Part shown: piece by piece, positions 7,661 through 17,000 of the stretch
Numbering within the stretch: position 1 is the stretch's first letter
How the letters are laid out: each line of letters opens with the position of its first letter
Assembly (NCBI GenBank): GCA_019637795.1
Contig: JAHBUY010000002.1
Location: forward strand, 310,001-374,000
DNA from: a bacterium
Lineage (GTDB): Bacteria > Desulfobacterota > Binatia > HRBIN30 > CADEER01
Length of the DNA: 64,000 nt
Direction: 5' to 3'
Made by a program: the position numbers and the translations under genes
Notes under the pieces: model-generated
What the model saw: only the letters and a program-made list of their open reading frames with translations
Told to the model about the DNA's origin: nothing
Database searches by the model: none

Positions 7661-9468
7661 CCGGCCGGCGGCGCGGCCGGGCCGGTGATCTCGTACAGCG
7701 TGATCGGCATCGACGCCATGTACCACGGGGCCCGGGTGACCGCCGGGCCGGTGACCAGGCGGTGGTGGCGGAATTCGATCGACCGCGAGGCGATCGGGCG
7801 CAGCGCGAAGCGTTCCTCGATGCCCCGGCAGGCGATGGCCGGATGGCCGTCGAAGCCGTGGTAGCAGTACGGGCCGCGCAGATACGTCCAGCAGCCGGCC
7901 GGCGCCCCGGCGGCGTCCAGCAGGTGGCTCGCCGGAACGATGCGCAGCTCGGGAAGATCGCCGGCGGCCGCCGCCTCGGCGGCGATGTAGCGGTAGCGGT
8001 CGGCGATCTCGATGCTGACCCGCTCCGGGCCGTCGTCGGGCACCGCCACGCCGCACCCCGCCGGCACCTGGCGCAGGAGGTCGCGGATCGCCGACTCGGA
8101 GGCGACGTGGCCATAACGGCGGGCCAGGTACTCGCGCGCGCCAACGGGCACCGCCGCCAGCGCCAGCACGAGCGCGGCGTATGCGGGCCAGCGGCCGATG
8201 GCGCGGGCCGGCAGCCGCGCCAGCGCCCGGTCGAGCGCCACGCCGGCCATCAACGCCAGCCACCCGAACGCCGGGATGCCGTAGCGCACCGTCTCGAGGT
8301 GCGTGCCGGCGGGGTCGGGGAACAGGCCGCGCAGGTAGACCGGCACCAGTGCCGCCGCCAACCCGGCGAGCACCACCGGCAGGGCGCGGCGGCGATACAG
8401 CGTCCAGACGGCGAACGGCGCCGGCGCCCACAGCCACGGCGGGATGAGCAGCGGCGACCACGCCAGGTCGCCCCAGGGCACCCAGCCGAGCGCGTCGAAC
8501 GGCGGCACGCTGCTCGACCCCAGGCCGGCGGTGGGGCTGGTGACGATGGCGTAGGCGCGGAACCCGACCGCCACCAGCAGCGCCGCCGTGACCGTCCACA
8601 CCGCCGGCCGCGCCCACCAGCGGCGGGGAAGGCGCAACGCCGCCACCGCCACCGGCAGCAGGCCGAGCGCGCCCTCCGGCCGGCACCACATCGCCCACGC
8701 CGCCAAGGCCAGACCGGCGGCGTAGAGGTCGACGCGCCGGGTCCGCCCCGCCGCCAGCACGCAGGCGACGGCGGCGAGTTGCAGGCTCGACAGGACGCCC
8801 TCCAAGTGGTCGCTGCTGGTCAGCACGGCGTGCGCCGGCAGCGCGGCGAGCATGACGCCGGCGAGCAGCGCCGCCCCGAGCGTGAGGTCCAGCTCGCGCG
8901 CCAGCCACACCAGGAGCGCCGGCGCGAGCAGCGCCAGCAGGCGCGGCACGAGCATCGCCTGCCACATGAAGGCGGACCACGCCGGCGGCAGCAGGTGGAC
9001 CAGGACGGCGACGCCGCCGTAGCCTTCGACGTAGCGCATCAGGCGCGTGTAGCCCGAGCCGCCGTCGGTGAGGATGTTGGCCTGGGTCAGTCCGAAGCGG
9101 ACAACGGCGCTCCAGGCGAGCACGGCGGCGCCGGCGAGCAGCCAGGCACGCCCCGACCCGTCCGCGGTCGGCGTGGCGCCGCCGCCGCCCCAGCCGGTGG
9201 TGCAGAACGCCACCGTCAGCAGCGCCAGCACCATGCTGGCGGTCGCCGCCGCCTCGCCGGCGGTGAACGGACCGTCGCGCCACGAGTCCGCCAGGCGCTC
9301 GATGCGTCGCTCGCGTCGCGCATCCGGGCTCGCGCCCGCCGACTGGGCGGAAACGACGCCGGCGAGCAGCAGCCCGAGCAGGGCGATCGCCGCCGCCGTG
9401 GCGACCTGACGGCGCCGCCGGCGCGCCGACCCGGCGAGCGGCGGCCGACTCAGGTTGTGGCCAGCCAT
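7657..9468 (-). CDS. Polytopic GT-C-like membrane protein
   Basis: 603 residues. The start at 9468 overlaps the asparagine synthase gene by 19 bases. About 10-12 predicted helices (for example LVPRLLALLAPALLVWLA, TVTAALLVAVGFRAYAI) precede a C-terminal soluble domain of about 150 residues with several Cys/Tyr pairs (RGPYCYHGFDG). The topology matches GT-C glycosyltransferases or flippase-like surface-glycan proteins, but the N-terminal acidic motif is not obvious. It lies between asparagine synthase and the SGNH hydrolase, so a role in assembling or moving a surface glycan is inferred. Confidence 0.7.
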   Translation of the reverse strand: MAGHNLSRPPLAGSARRRRRQVATAAAIALLGLLLAGVVSAQSAGASPDARRERRIERLADSWRDGPFTAGEAAATASMVLALLTVAFCTTGWGGGGATPTADGSGRAWLLAGAAVLAWSAVVRFGLTQANILTDGGSGYTRLMRYVEGYGGVAVLVHLLPPAWSAFMWQAMLVPRLLALLAPALLVWLARELDLTLGAALLAGVMLAALPAHAVLTSSDHLEGVLSSLQLAAVACVLAAGRTRRVDLYAAGLALAAWAMWCRPEGALGLLPVAVAALRLPRRWWARPAVWTVTAALLVAVGFRAYAIVTSPTAGLGSSSVPPFDALGWVPWGDLAWSPLLIPPWLWAPAPFAVWTLYRRRALPVVLAGLAAALVPVYLRGLFPDPAGTHLETVRYGIPAFGWLALMAGVALDRALARLPARAIGRWPAYAALVLALAAVPVGAREYLARRYGHVASESAIRDLLRQVPAGCGVAVPDDGPERVSIEIADRYRYIAAEAAAAGDLPELRIVPASHLLDAAGAPAGCWTYLRGPYCYHGFDGHPAIACRGIEERFALRPIASRSIEFRHHRLVTGPAVTRAPWYMASMPITLYEITGPAAPPAG

Positions 9469-11288
9469 CGACGCTTCCAGGCCAGCAGCACGGCCAGGTT
9501 CCACAGCGGCTTGTAGAGATTGGTGGCGCCGTCGCGATACTGTCGCAGCAGGCGCTCGACCGCGCCACGGTCGAGCAGCCCGTCGCGATACGACGACGGA
9601 TCGAGCAGCAGCTCGTTGAACCAGTCCGCGAGCTCGTGGCGGATCCAGCGCGACACCGGCAGCCAGAAGCCGTGCTTGGCGACCCAGCGACGCCCGCCGA
9701 GCGCCCGGCGCAGGATCCACTTCCGCCGCAGGCCGTGCAGCTTGTACGACGACGGCAGGCGCGCCGCGAGCTCCGCCAGGCGCCGATCGAGGAAGGGGCT
9801 GCGGATCTCCAGCCCGCGCGCCATGCCGGCGCGGTCGAGCTTGGTGAGGATGTCGCCCTCGAGATAGATCGCGGTCAGGACGCGCAGGGCGCGGTCGACG
9901 GCGTCGGCGCCGTCGACCGCGCGGACCTCGGCGAACAGATCGCCGCCCGGCGCCGCGGGGAAGAGGGCGCGGATCTCGCTCGGCCGATGGCTCATCGCCC
10001 AGGCGAGGCTGCGCACCTCCGCCGGCTCGCCCAGCGCCCGCGATGCCTGGCGCAGGCGGAAGCTGGTGCTGAAGTGCCGCTCGCCGACCGGCCAGCGCGC
10101 CGCCAGCCAGGCGGCGGCGTGGCGCTTCAGCGGATCGAGGACGCGCGTCGCGGCGTCGAGGCGATCGGCGAGGAAGGAATCGTAGCCGGCGAACATCTCG
10201 TCGGCGCCGTCGCCGCTGAGCACGACCTTGACGTGCTCGGCCGCCAGCTCGCTGAGGACGTAGGTGGGGAGGACGGCGGCGTCGGCCAGGGGTTCGTCGA
10301 GCTGGTCGGCGAGCCGCTCGAGCGTGTCGACGAGATCGCCGGCGCGAAAGCACCGCACGTGGTGACGGCTGCCCACCGCCGCCGCCGCGCGGGCGGCCTC
10401 CTCGCTCTCGTCCCAGCCGCCGTCCTCGAAGCCGATGGTGAAGCAGTCCGGCGGCGCCTCGGGCATCGCTCGCGCCGCCGCCTGCAGCACCAGCCACGAA
10501 TCGTTGCCGCCGGACAGGAAGACGCCGATCGGATCGTCGCTCATCAGGCGCGCCCGCACGGCGCGCTCGAAGGCCTCGCGCACCTGCGCGCACGCGGTGT
10601 CGACGTCGATCGGCTGGCCGGCCGGCGGCAGGCGCCAGTAGCGCTCGAGGCGCAGGGCGCCGCCCTCGGCGACCAGGCGATGCGCGGCCGGCAGGCGGCG
10701 CAGGCCGCGGAAGATCGACCAGGGGCTGGGGACGTAGTCGAGCAGGAGATAGCGCGCCAGGGCCTCCGGCTCGACCGCCGGCGCCGCGCGCCGCGCGGCG
10801 AGGATCGCCTTCGGCTCGGAGGCGAAGAGCAGGCGCCCGTCCTCCTCGCCGTAGTACAGCGGCTTCTTGCCGAAGCGATCGCGCGCCAGCAGCAGGCGCC
10901 GGCAGGCGCCGTCCCACAGGGCGAAGGCGAACATGCCGTCGAGGCGCTCGACCACGTCGACGCCCCAGGCGCGGTAGCCGTGCAGGATCGCTTCGGTGTC
11001 GCAGCGGGTGCGGAAGACATGGCCCGCCGCCTCCAGCTCGCGCCGCAGCTCGAGGTGGTTGTAGATCTCGGCGTTGGCGACCAGCCACACCTCGCCGGCC
11101 TGCATCGGCTGGGCGCCGCCGGCGACGTCGACGATCGCCAGCCGGCGATGGCCGAGCGCGATGCCGCCGTCGACGTGCTGCCCGGCGCCATCCGGACCGC
11201 GATGGCGCAGGCGGGCGGCCATCGCCTCGACTGTCGCCGCCGCCACCGGAGCGCCGTCGAGGCTGAGGACGCCGCAGATGCCGCACAC
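9450..11288 (-). CDS. asnB: Asparagine synthase (glutamine-hydrolysing)
   Basis: 612 residues, the usual length for AsnB. The N-terminal glutaminase begins MCGICG with catalytic Cys2, then RLRHRGPDG and a glutamine-site ANAEIYNH. The synthetase half has the ATP-pyrophosphatase loop FLSGGNDS near residue 257 (normally SGGLDS, so Leu is replaced by Asn) and SGDGADEMFAGYDSF. Reaction: Asp + Gln + ATP to Asn + Glu. In polysaccharide or exosortase-type loci AsnB homologues often amidate sugars or peptides rather than free Asp. Its place between a GT2 and a membrane protein favours that reading, which is an inference. Confidence 0.93.
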   Translation of the reverse strand: MCGICGVLSLDGAPVAAATVEAMAARLRHRGPDGAGQHVDGGIALGHRRLAIVDVAGGAQPMQAGEVWLVANAEIYNHLELRRELEAAGHVFRTRCDTEAILHGYRAWGVDVVERLDGMFAFALWDGACRRLLLARDRFGKKPLYYGEEDGRLLFASEPKAILAARRAAPAVEPEALARYLLLDYVPSPWSIFRGLRRLPAAHRLVAEGGALRLERYWRLPPAGQPIDVDTACAQVREAFERAVRARLMSDDPIGVFLSGGNDSWLVLQAAARAMPEAPPDCFTIGFEDGGWDESEEAARAAAAVGSRHHVRCFRAGDLVDTLERLADQLDEPLADAAVLPTYVLSELAAEHVKVVLSGDGADEMFAGYDSFLADRLDAATRVLDPLKRHAAAWLAARWPVGERHFSTSFRLRQASRALGEPAEVRSLAWAMSHRPSEIRALFPAAPGGDLFAEVRAVDGADAVDRALRVLTAIYLEGDILTKLDRAGMARGLEIRSPFLDRRLAELAARLPSSYKLHGLRRKWILRRALGGRRWVAKHGFWLPVSRWIRHELADWFNELLLDPSSYRDGLLDRGAVERLLRQYRDGATNLYKPLWNLAVLLAWKRRWLATT

Positions 11289-11295
11289 GCCGGGT

Positions 11296-12171
11296 CTACT
11301 CCACCGCCGGACGCGTCGAGCGCAGGCGCAACGCCACCACCGCCACCATGCCCAGCCCGACGATCACCAGGCTGGTGCACGCCAGGATGACGCAGGCGAG
11401 CAGCGCCGCGCCGCGGCTGGCGCCCCACCAGGGCACCGCCAGCATCCCCAGCAGCGGCACGACGGCGGCGAGCAGGAAGAGCTTGAGCGGGTTGTGGCGC
11501 AACACGACCTCCGCCAACCCCTGGCCGACCTGCAGGGTCTGTCGCAGCACCCGGATCTTCGAGCGGCCGACGCGCGGCCGGTACTCGATGGCGCGGTAGT
11601 GGATGAAGGCGCCGCTCAGCGTCATGATCAGCGTCTGGGTGGTGGTGAAGGAGAAGCCGCGCGGCAGGTCGGGAAAGAGCGGCAGCACGTCGCGGCGGCG
11701 AAACAGGCGCAGCCCCGAGTTGGGGTCGGGAATCCACTGGCCGGCGACGAAGCTGGCGAGCCAGAGAAAGGGCGAGCGCAGGCGGCGGGCGCGATAGTGC
11801 ACGCCGGTGCGGGCGCCGACCACCAGGTCGTGCTCGGCCATCAGCGGCAGCAGCTCCGGCAGGACCTCGATCGGATACGTCCCGTCGCCGTCGGTGATGG
11901 CGATCAGCTCGTGCCGCGCCGCGACGATGCCGGTCTTCAGCGCCCGGCCGTAGCCGGCGCGGGTGGGATGGCGGAGGACGCGCGCGCCCGCCGCCTCGGC
12001 CTCCGCGGCGGTGGCATCGGTCGAGCCGTCGTCGACGACCAGGATCTCCAGCGGCGTCGCGCTGCCGGCGAAGGCGGTGGCGATGGCGCGGACGGTGGCA
12101 CCGATGCTCGCCGCCTCGTCGTGGGCGGGAACGATGACCGTCAGGCCGTTCGCCGGCGGCAGCGCGCTCAC
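11296..12171 (-). CDS. Glycosyltransferase family 2, DPM1/polyprenyl-phosphate type
   Basis: 291 residues starting at GTG 12171, which shares four bases (GTGA) with the radical SAM gene before it. Motifs: VIVPAHDEAASI, VVDDGSTD, then the metal-binding DGDGTYP, and FSFTTTQT near the acceptor site. Two C-terminal helices (FLLAAVVPLLGMLAVPWW and a second of about 23 residues) anchor it in the membrane. Such enzymes load a sugar from an NDP-sugar onto a polyprenyl phosphate, the donor used by GT-C proteins like the one two genes downstream. Confidence 0.9.
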   Translation of the reverse strand: MSALPPANGLTVIVPAHDEAASIGATVRAIATAFAGSATPLEILVVDDGSTDATAAEAEAAGARVLRHPTRAGYGRALKTGIVAARHELIAITDGDGTYPIEVLPELLPLMAEHDLVVGARTGVHYRARRLRSPFLWLASFVAGQWIPDPNSGLRLFRRRDVLPLFPDLPRGFSFTTTQTLIMTLSGAFIHYRAIEYRPRVGRSKIRVLRQTLQVGQGLAEVVLRHNPLKLFLLAAVVPLLGMLAVPWWGASRGAALLACVILACTSLVIVGLGMVAVVALRLRSTRPAVE

Positions 12172-13547
12172 ACGTGCGCTCCCACGACGCTGCGCAGCAC
12201 GCCGCCGCCCTGTCGGGCGAGCGTCGACCAGGGCGTGTGGGTCAGCAGCCGCGCGACGCGCGACGGATGGAGGAAGAAGGACAGCACCGCCCAGCGGAAC
12301 AGGCGCCGCAACTCGGCGGCATCGACCTGGGCGAAGCTCTTGGCCTGCGCCGACACGTCCTGCTGCGACAGATCGCCGGCGGTCACCCTGCCGGCCGCGA
12401 TCAACTGATCGCGCAGGTCGGTCGCCAGCCGGGGCGCGTAGAGATTGAACGACGCGTAGTCGAGCGGCAGGCCGCGGGCGAAGCGGATCGTCGCCGCGAT
12501 CTGCTCCCGCGTCTCGTCCGGGCTGCCGAGCACGAAGTGGCCGCAGGCGCGGATGCCGAGATCGCGCGCCGTCTGCAGGATCTGGCGCGTCCGCGCGTGC
12601 TGGACGGTCTTGCCGAGCTTGCGCCCGACCGCGGCATCGCCGGTCTCGACGCCGACCAGGATCACCTCGCAGCCGGCGCGCGCCATCAGCCGCAATGTCT
12701 CGTCGTCGAGCACGTCGAGCCGGCATTCCGCCGACCAGCGCAGCCGCAGCCCGGCGTCGACGATGCGCTGGCAGAGCTCCTGGGCGCGGCGCCGCGTCGG
12801 ACCGAAGGTGAAGTCGCGCACGTACACCTCGGCGACCCCGAGCTCCTGGATGAAGCGCAGCTCGTCGATGACGTCGTCGAGCGCCCGCTCCTGCCCGGGG
12901 AGATTGCGCGAGGCGCAGAAGGTGCAGGGAAAGGGGCAGCCGTAGCGGGTGAGCACGGTGGTCGAGCTGCGCCAGCGGGTGAACGGCAGGCGATAGCGGG
13001 TGAGCGGGAAGAGATCGTGCCGCGGCCGGCCGTAGCGCAGGGGGCCGTCGGTGCGGACCGGGCGGACGGTCGGCGAGCCGCCGTTGCGCAACACCACGCT
13101 GCGCGCCGCGGTCGCGTCGCCGGCCGCCAGCTCGATCAGCGTCGGCTCGGCGAAGTGCTGCAGGAAGCCGTCGAAGGCGCGGCTCTGCGCCAGGGTCTCC
13201 AGCGGCGCGAAGGAGGCGACGTCGCCGAGGCCGTAGACGCGGGCGCCGGTGCGCTCCTTGAGCGCGGCGAGGAAGCGGTCGTCGTGCTGCAGCGAGACCG
13301 CGGAGGTGAGCGAGAACACCGTCTCGGGCTGGCAGGCGACGGCGCGCTCGAGGGCCGCGGCGGCCGGCAGGTCGTCGGCGATGGCATCGAGGACCTGCAG
13401 CTCGTGGGCGGCGTCGAGCAGCCCCGAGAGGACCAGCAGGTCGACCGGCGCCCACAGGTAGTCCGCCTTGGTCACCTCGCCGCAGGCGTAGTCGCGCAAC
13501 ACCGGCCGCCCCGGGGCCGGCGGATTGAGCAACAACACCCGCGCCAT
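12168..13547 (-). CDS. B12-binding domain radical SAM protein
   Basis: 459 residues from ATG 13547 (MARVLLLNPPAPG); an ATG 36 bases upstream at 13583 is less likely because it falls in the promoter boxes. The N-terminal ~180 residues form a B12-binding-like Rossmann domain (LLLNPP, VFSLTSAVSLQHD). The radical SAM cluster motif is CPFPCTFC near residue 215, followed by DFTFGPTRRR and GVETGD, typical of the HpnR/BchE-like class that methylates or rearranges lipids and glycans. It is the first gene of the operon. The substrate is unknown. Confidence 0.88.
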   Translation of the reverse strand: MARVLLLNPPAPGRPVLRDYACGEVTKADYLWAPVDLLVLSGLLDAAHELQVLDAIADDLPAAAALERAVACQPETVFSLTSAVSLQHDDRFLAALKERTGARVYGLGDVASFAPLETLAQSRAFDGFLQHFAEPTLIELAAGDATAARSVVLRNGGSPTVRPVRTDGPLRYGRPRHDLFPLTRYRLPFTRWRSSTTVLTRYGCPFPCTFCASRNLPGQERALDDVIDELRFIQELGVAEVYVRDFTFGPTRRRAQELCQRIVDAGLRLRWSAECRLDVLDDETLRLMARAGCEVILVGVETGDAAVGRKLGKTVQHARTRQILQTARDLGIRACGHFVLGSPDETREQIAATIRFARGLPLDYASFNLYAPRLATDLRDQLIAAGRVTAGDLSQQDVSAQAKSFAQVDAAELRRLFRWAVLSFFLHPSRVARLLTHTPWSTLARQGGGVLRSVVGAHV

Positions 13548-13556
13548 CGCCCAACA

Positions 13557-13583
13557 CCTACTGCGCGGCTCACGGTTCCGCAA
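13557..13583 (-). promoter_or_regulatory. Putative promoter of the radical SAM-to-SGNH operon
   Basis: Minus strand: TTGCGG (13583-13578), 15-base spacer, AGTAGG (13562-13557), 9 bases from the ATG at 13547. It fits the box pattern shared with other genes of the window. The short distance implies a leaderless or nearly leaderless transcript. Confidence 0.45.
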
Positions 13584-14001
13584 AGCGGAATTCTGCCCCG
13601 CAGGCCCCTGCCCGCCGGTGATCCCGGGCGCCTCGCTCCGAGCCCCGGGCGCGGGGAACGACGGCCCTCCCAGCCGTCTCCCGGCGGCGCGCGGACCGGC
13701 GGTCGCATTCGCGCCCGACCACGCCCACGCCCGCCCCGTCCGGATGCGGCGCCTGGTGATACGACCGACTTAGGGTAATCCCTAATTGAATTATCATCTC
13801 TGCCTTCGCTACTGGTGCGGTCCGATCCGCTGCGGGTGTGGGTGACGCAGTCCGTCGCGGCGGCATCGCATCGGGGGATCGCTCGCGAACATCAGAGGCT
13901 GTCTGGCTGCGAACGAGCGGCGTTCGCATCCATTTTCGCGCGGAGGGGGAGCGAGTCCGCGCATTTCTTTCTTTCCATCTCATCAAGGGAGGTCGGCAAC
14001 G
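13584..14001. other. Divergent intergenic region upstream of the propeller gene
   Basis: About 420 bases with no gene I can support. It holds a small inverted repeat TTAGGG-TAAT-CCCTAA at 13770-13785, next to an AT-rich stretch (AATTGAATTATCAT) that stands out from the GC-rich surroundings and could carry the propeller promoter or an operator. A strong ribosome site (GGGAGGT) precedes the ATG at 14002. No hairpin terminator is seen. Confidence 0.35.
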
Positions 14002-17000
14002 ATGCGGCAGTGGCAGACTATTCTGGCAGGAATCGGCTTTGGCGCGGTGTTGATCGCCGGCACCGTCGGCCATGCGGCCGGCGCCGTCGACCTGGTGTCG
14101 GCGCGCGCGGCGGCGGGCAGGGGAAACGGCAACGTCGTTGCCGGCGACTACAAGATCAGCGGCAACGGTCAGTTCGCGGTGTTCACGAGCTATGCGACCG
14201 ATCTGGTGAACGGCGTCGCCGACAGCAACGGCACGCAGGACGTGTTCGTGCGCGATCTCGTCGCCGGCACCACCAAGTTGGTGAGCGTCAACAGCGCGGG
14301 GACGGCGAGCGGCAGCGGCTATTCCTACGCCCCCGCGATCAGCGCCGACGGCCGCTACGTCGCCTTCGGGAGCTACGCCAGCGACCTCGTCGGCGGCGGC
14401 CTCGATAGCAATGGAACGCTCGACGTGTTCGTGCGCGACATGATGACGGGCACGACCGCCCTGGTGAGCATCAACAGCGCCGGCACGGCGAGCGGCAACT
14501 CGGCCTCGCCGTATTCCGCGATCTCGATCAGCGCCAACGGTCGGTACATCGCCTTCGATAGCTGGGCGAGCGACCTCGACGGCGGCGGAATCGATACCAA
14601 CGGCACGGTGGACGTCTTCGTGCGCGACATGGTGGGCGGGACGACGACCCTGGCGAGCGCCAATGCGACCGGCACCGCGAGTGGCATTTCGTACTCCTCT
14701 GCGCCGGCGCTGAGCGCCGACGGCAACGCCGTCGCGTTCCTCAGCTATGCCACCGACCTCACCACCGACACGGATCTCAATGGCAATCAGGATGTCTTCG
14801 TGCGCCAGCTCGGGCTCGGAATCACCAAACTCGTCAGCGCCAACAGCGGCGGCTCCGATACGGGCAACGGCTTTTCGTACAGTCCGGCGATCAGCGGCGA
14901 CGGCAGTTACGTCGCCTTCGCGAGCTATGCGGACGACCTGGTCTCTGGCGGCATCGACACGAACTTCAGCTCCGACGTCTTCGTCCGCGACGTGCTCGCC
15001 GGGACGACCGCGTTGGTCAGCATCAACAGCGGCGGCACCGCGAGTGGAAACTACTGGTCGCCGAATACCGGTAACGCGATCTCGATCAGCGCCGACGGGC
15101 GCTACGTCGCGTTCGACAGCTATGCGAGCGATCTCCACGCGGCGGACACGAACGGCACGGTCGACGTCTTCGTGCGCGACCTGGCGTTCGGCACGACCGC
15201 TCTCGCCAGCCTGAACAGCGCCGCCACCGCCAGCGGCAACTCGTTTTCGGGCGCGCCGATGCTGAGCGCCGACGGGAGCACGGTCGCCTTCGTCAGCTAT
15301 GCGTCGGATCTGGTCGCCGGCGGGCTCGACAGCAACGGCAACCAGGACGTCTTCGTCCGCGACCTCGGTACCAATACGACGAAGCTGGCCAGCATCAACC
15401 ACGCGTCGAGCGCGAGCGGAAACGGCTATTCCGCCTCCCCGCTCGCCGTCAGCGCGGATGGCCAACAGGTGTTGTTCTTCAGCTACGCGCCGGACCTCGA
15501 CGCCTTCGGGACAACCGGCGCGGGGGATCTGTTCGTGCGCGATGACGGCGCGGCGTCCACCAAGGTGGTGAACGCGACGGCGGCGGGGGTCAGCGGCAAC
15601 GCCGCGGCGGCGGGCGCTGGAGTCAGCGCGGATGGCCGGTACGCCGTGTTCGTCAGCGTCGCCAGCGATGGCTCCCCGAGCGACCACAATGGAGCCACGG
15701 ATGTGTTCGTCCGCGACCTGTTCACCGGCGCGACGAAACTGGTCAGCGTCGACGCCAGCGGCACGGAGCCGGGCAACGGCGCCTCGGACACGCCCACGAT
15801 CAGCGCCGACGGCCGCCTCGTGGCGTTCCGCAGCTCGGCGAGCAACCTCGTATCGGGAGGGATCGACACCAACAACACCACCGACGTCTTCGTCCGCGAC
15901 CTGGTCGCCGGAACCACGACGCTGGTCAGCGTGAACAGCGGCGGCAGCGCCAGCGGCAACAGCTCGTCCTCCGCGCCGACGATCAGCGCCGACGGCAAGC
16001 ATGTCGCATTCGCCAGCTACGCCGGCGACCTGGTCGGCGGCGGGCTCGACAGCAACGGCAACCAGGACGTCTTCGTCCGCGACCTGGCCGCCGGCACGAC
16101 GGCGCTGGTCAGCATCAACAGCGCCGGCACGGCGAGCGGCAACGGGTACTCGCTCTATTCTCGGCTGTCGATCAGCGCCAACGGCCAGCGGGTCGCCTTC
16201 GACAGCTACGCGAGCGATCTCGTCGGCGGGGGAATCGACACGAACGGCACCGTGGACATCTTCGTGCGCGACCTGGTGGCCGGCACCACGACCCTGGCGA
16301 GCATCAACGCCGCCGCCACGGCGAGCGGCAATTCGTTCTCCTATGAGCCGGCGCTCAGCGCCGACGGCAGCGCGGTCGCGTTCGTCAGCGTTGCCAGCGA
16401 CCTCACCGCCGACCCGGACGGCAATGGGACCTACGATGTCTTCCTGCGCCAGCTCGGCCCGGGGACGACCAAGCTCGTCAGCGTCAACAGCGGCGGCACG
16501 GGAACCGGCAACGGCTATTCGGCCAGTGCGGCGGTCAGCGCCGACGGTCGCCAGGTCGCCTTCGTGAGCTACGCCAACGACCTGGTGTCGGGCGGAATCG
16601 ATACGAACTTCAGCCAGGATGTGTTCGTCCGTGACGTGAGCGGCGGGACCACGCGCCTGGTCAGCATGAACAGCGCGGGCACCGCCAGCGGCAACAGCTA
16701 CTCGGGGAATGCCGCCCCGCGCATCAGCGGCGACGGCCAGTTCGTGGCCTTCGACAGCTACGCCAGCGATCTCGTGGCTGGCGGCATCGATGCCAACGGG
16801 ACGTTGGATGTGTTCCTGCGCGATGTCGTGGCCGGAACGACCGTGTTGGCGAGCCTCAACGGGTCCGGCACCGCGAGCGCGAACGGACAGTCGCGGGAAC
16901 CGGTGATGAGCCCGAGCGGACTGTTCGTGATCTTCAACAGCGACGCGACCGATCTCGTCCTGAACGATCGCAACGGCCGTCAGGACGTGTTCCGGTTCAC

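Noticed and set aside
14100-17000. Possible CRISPR-like array from regular repeats
   Set aside because: The period is about 183 bases, repeats are translated in frame, and there are no spacers or cas genes.
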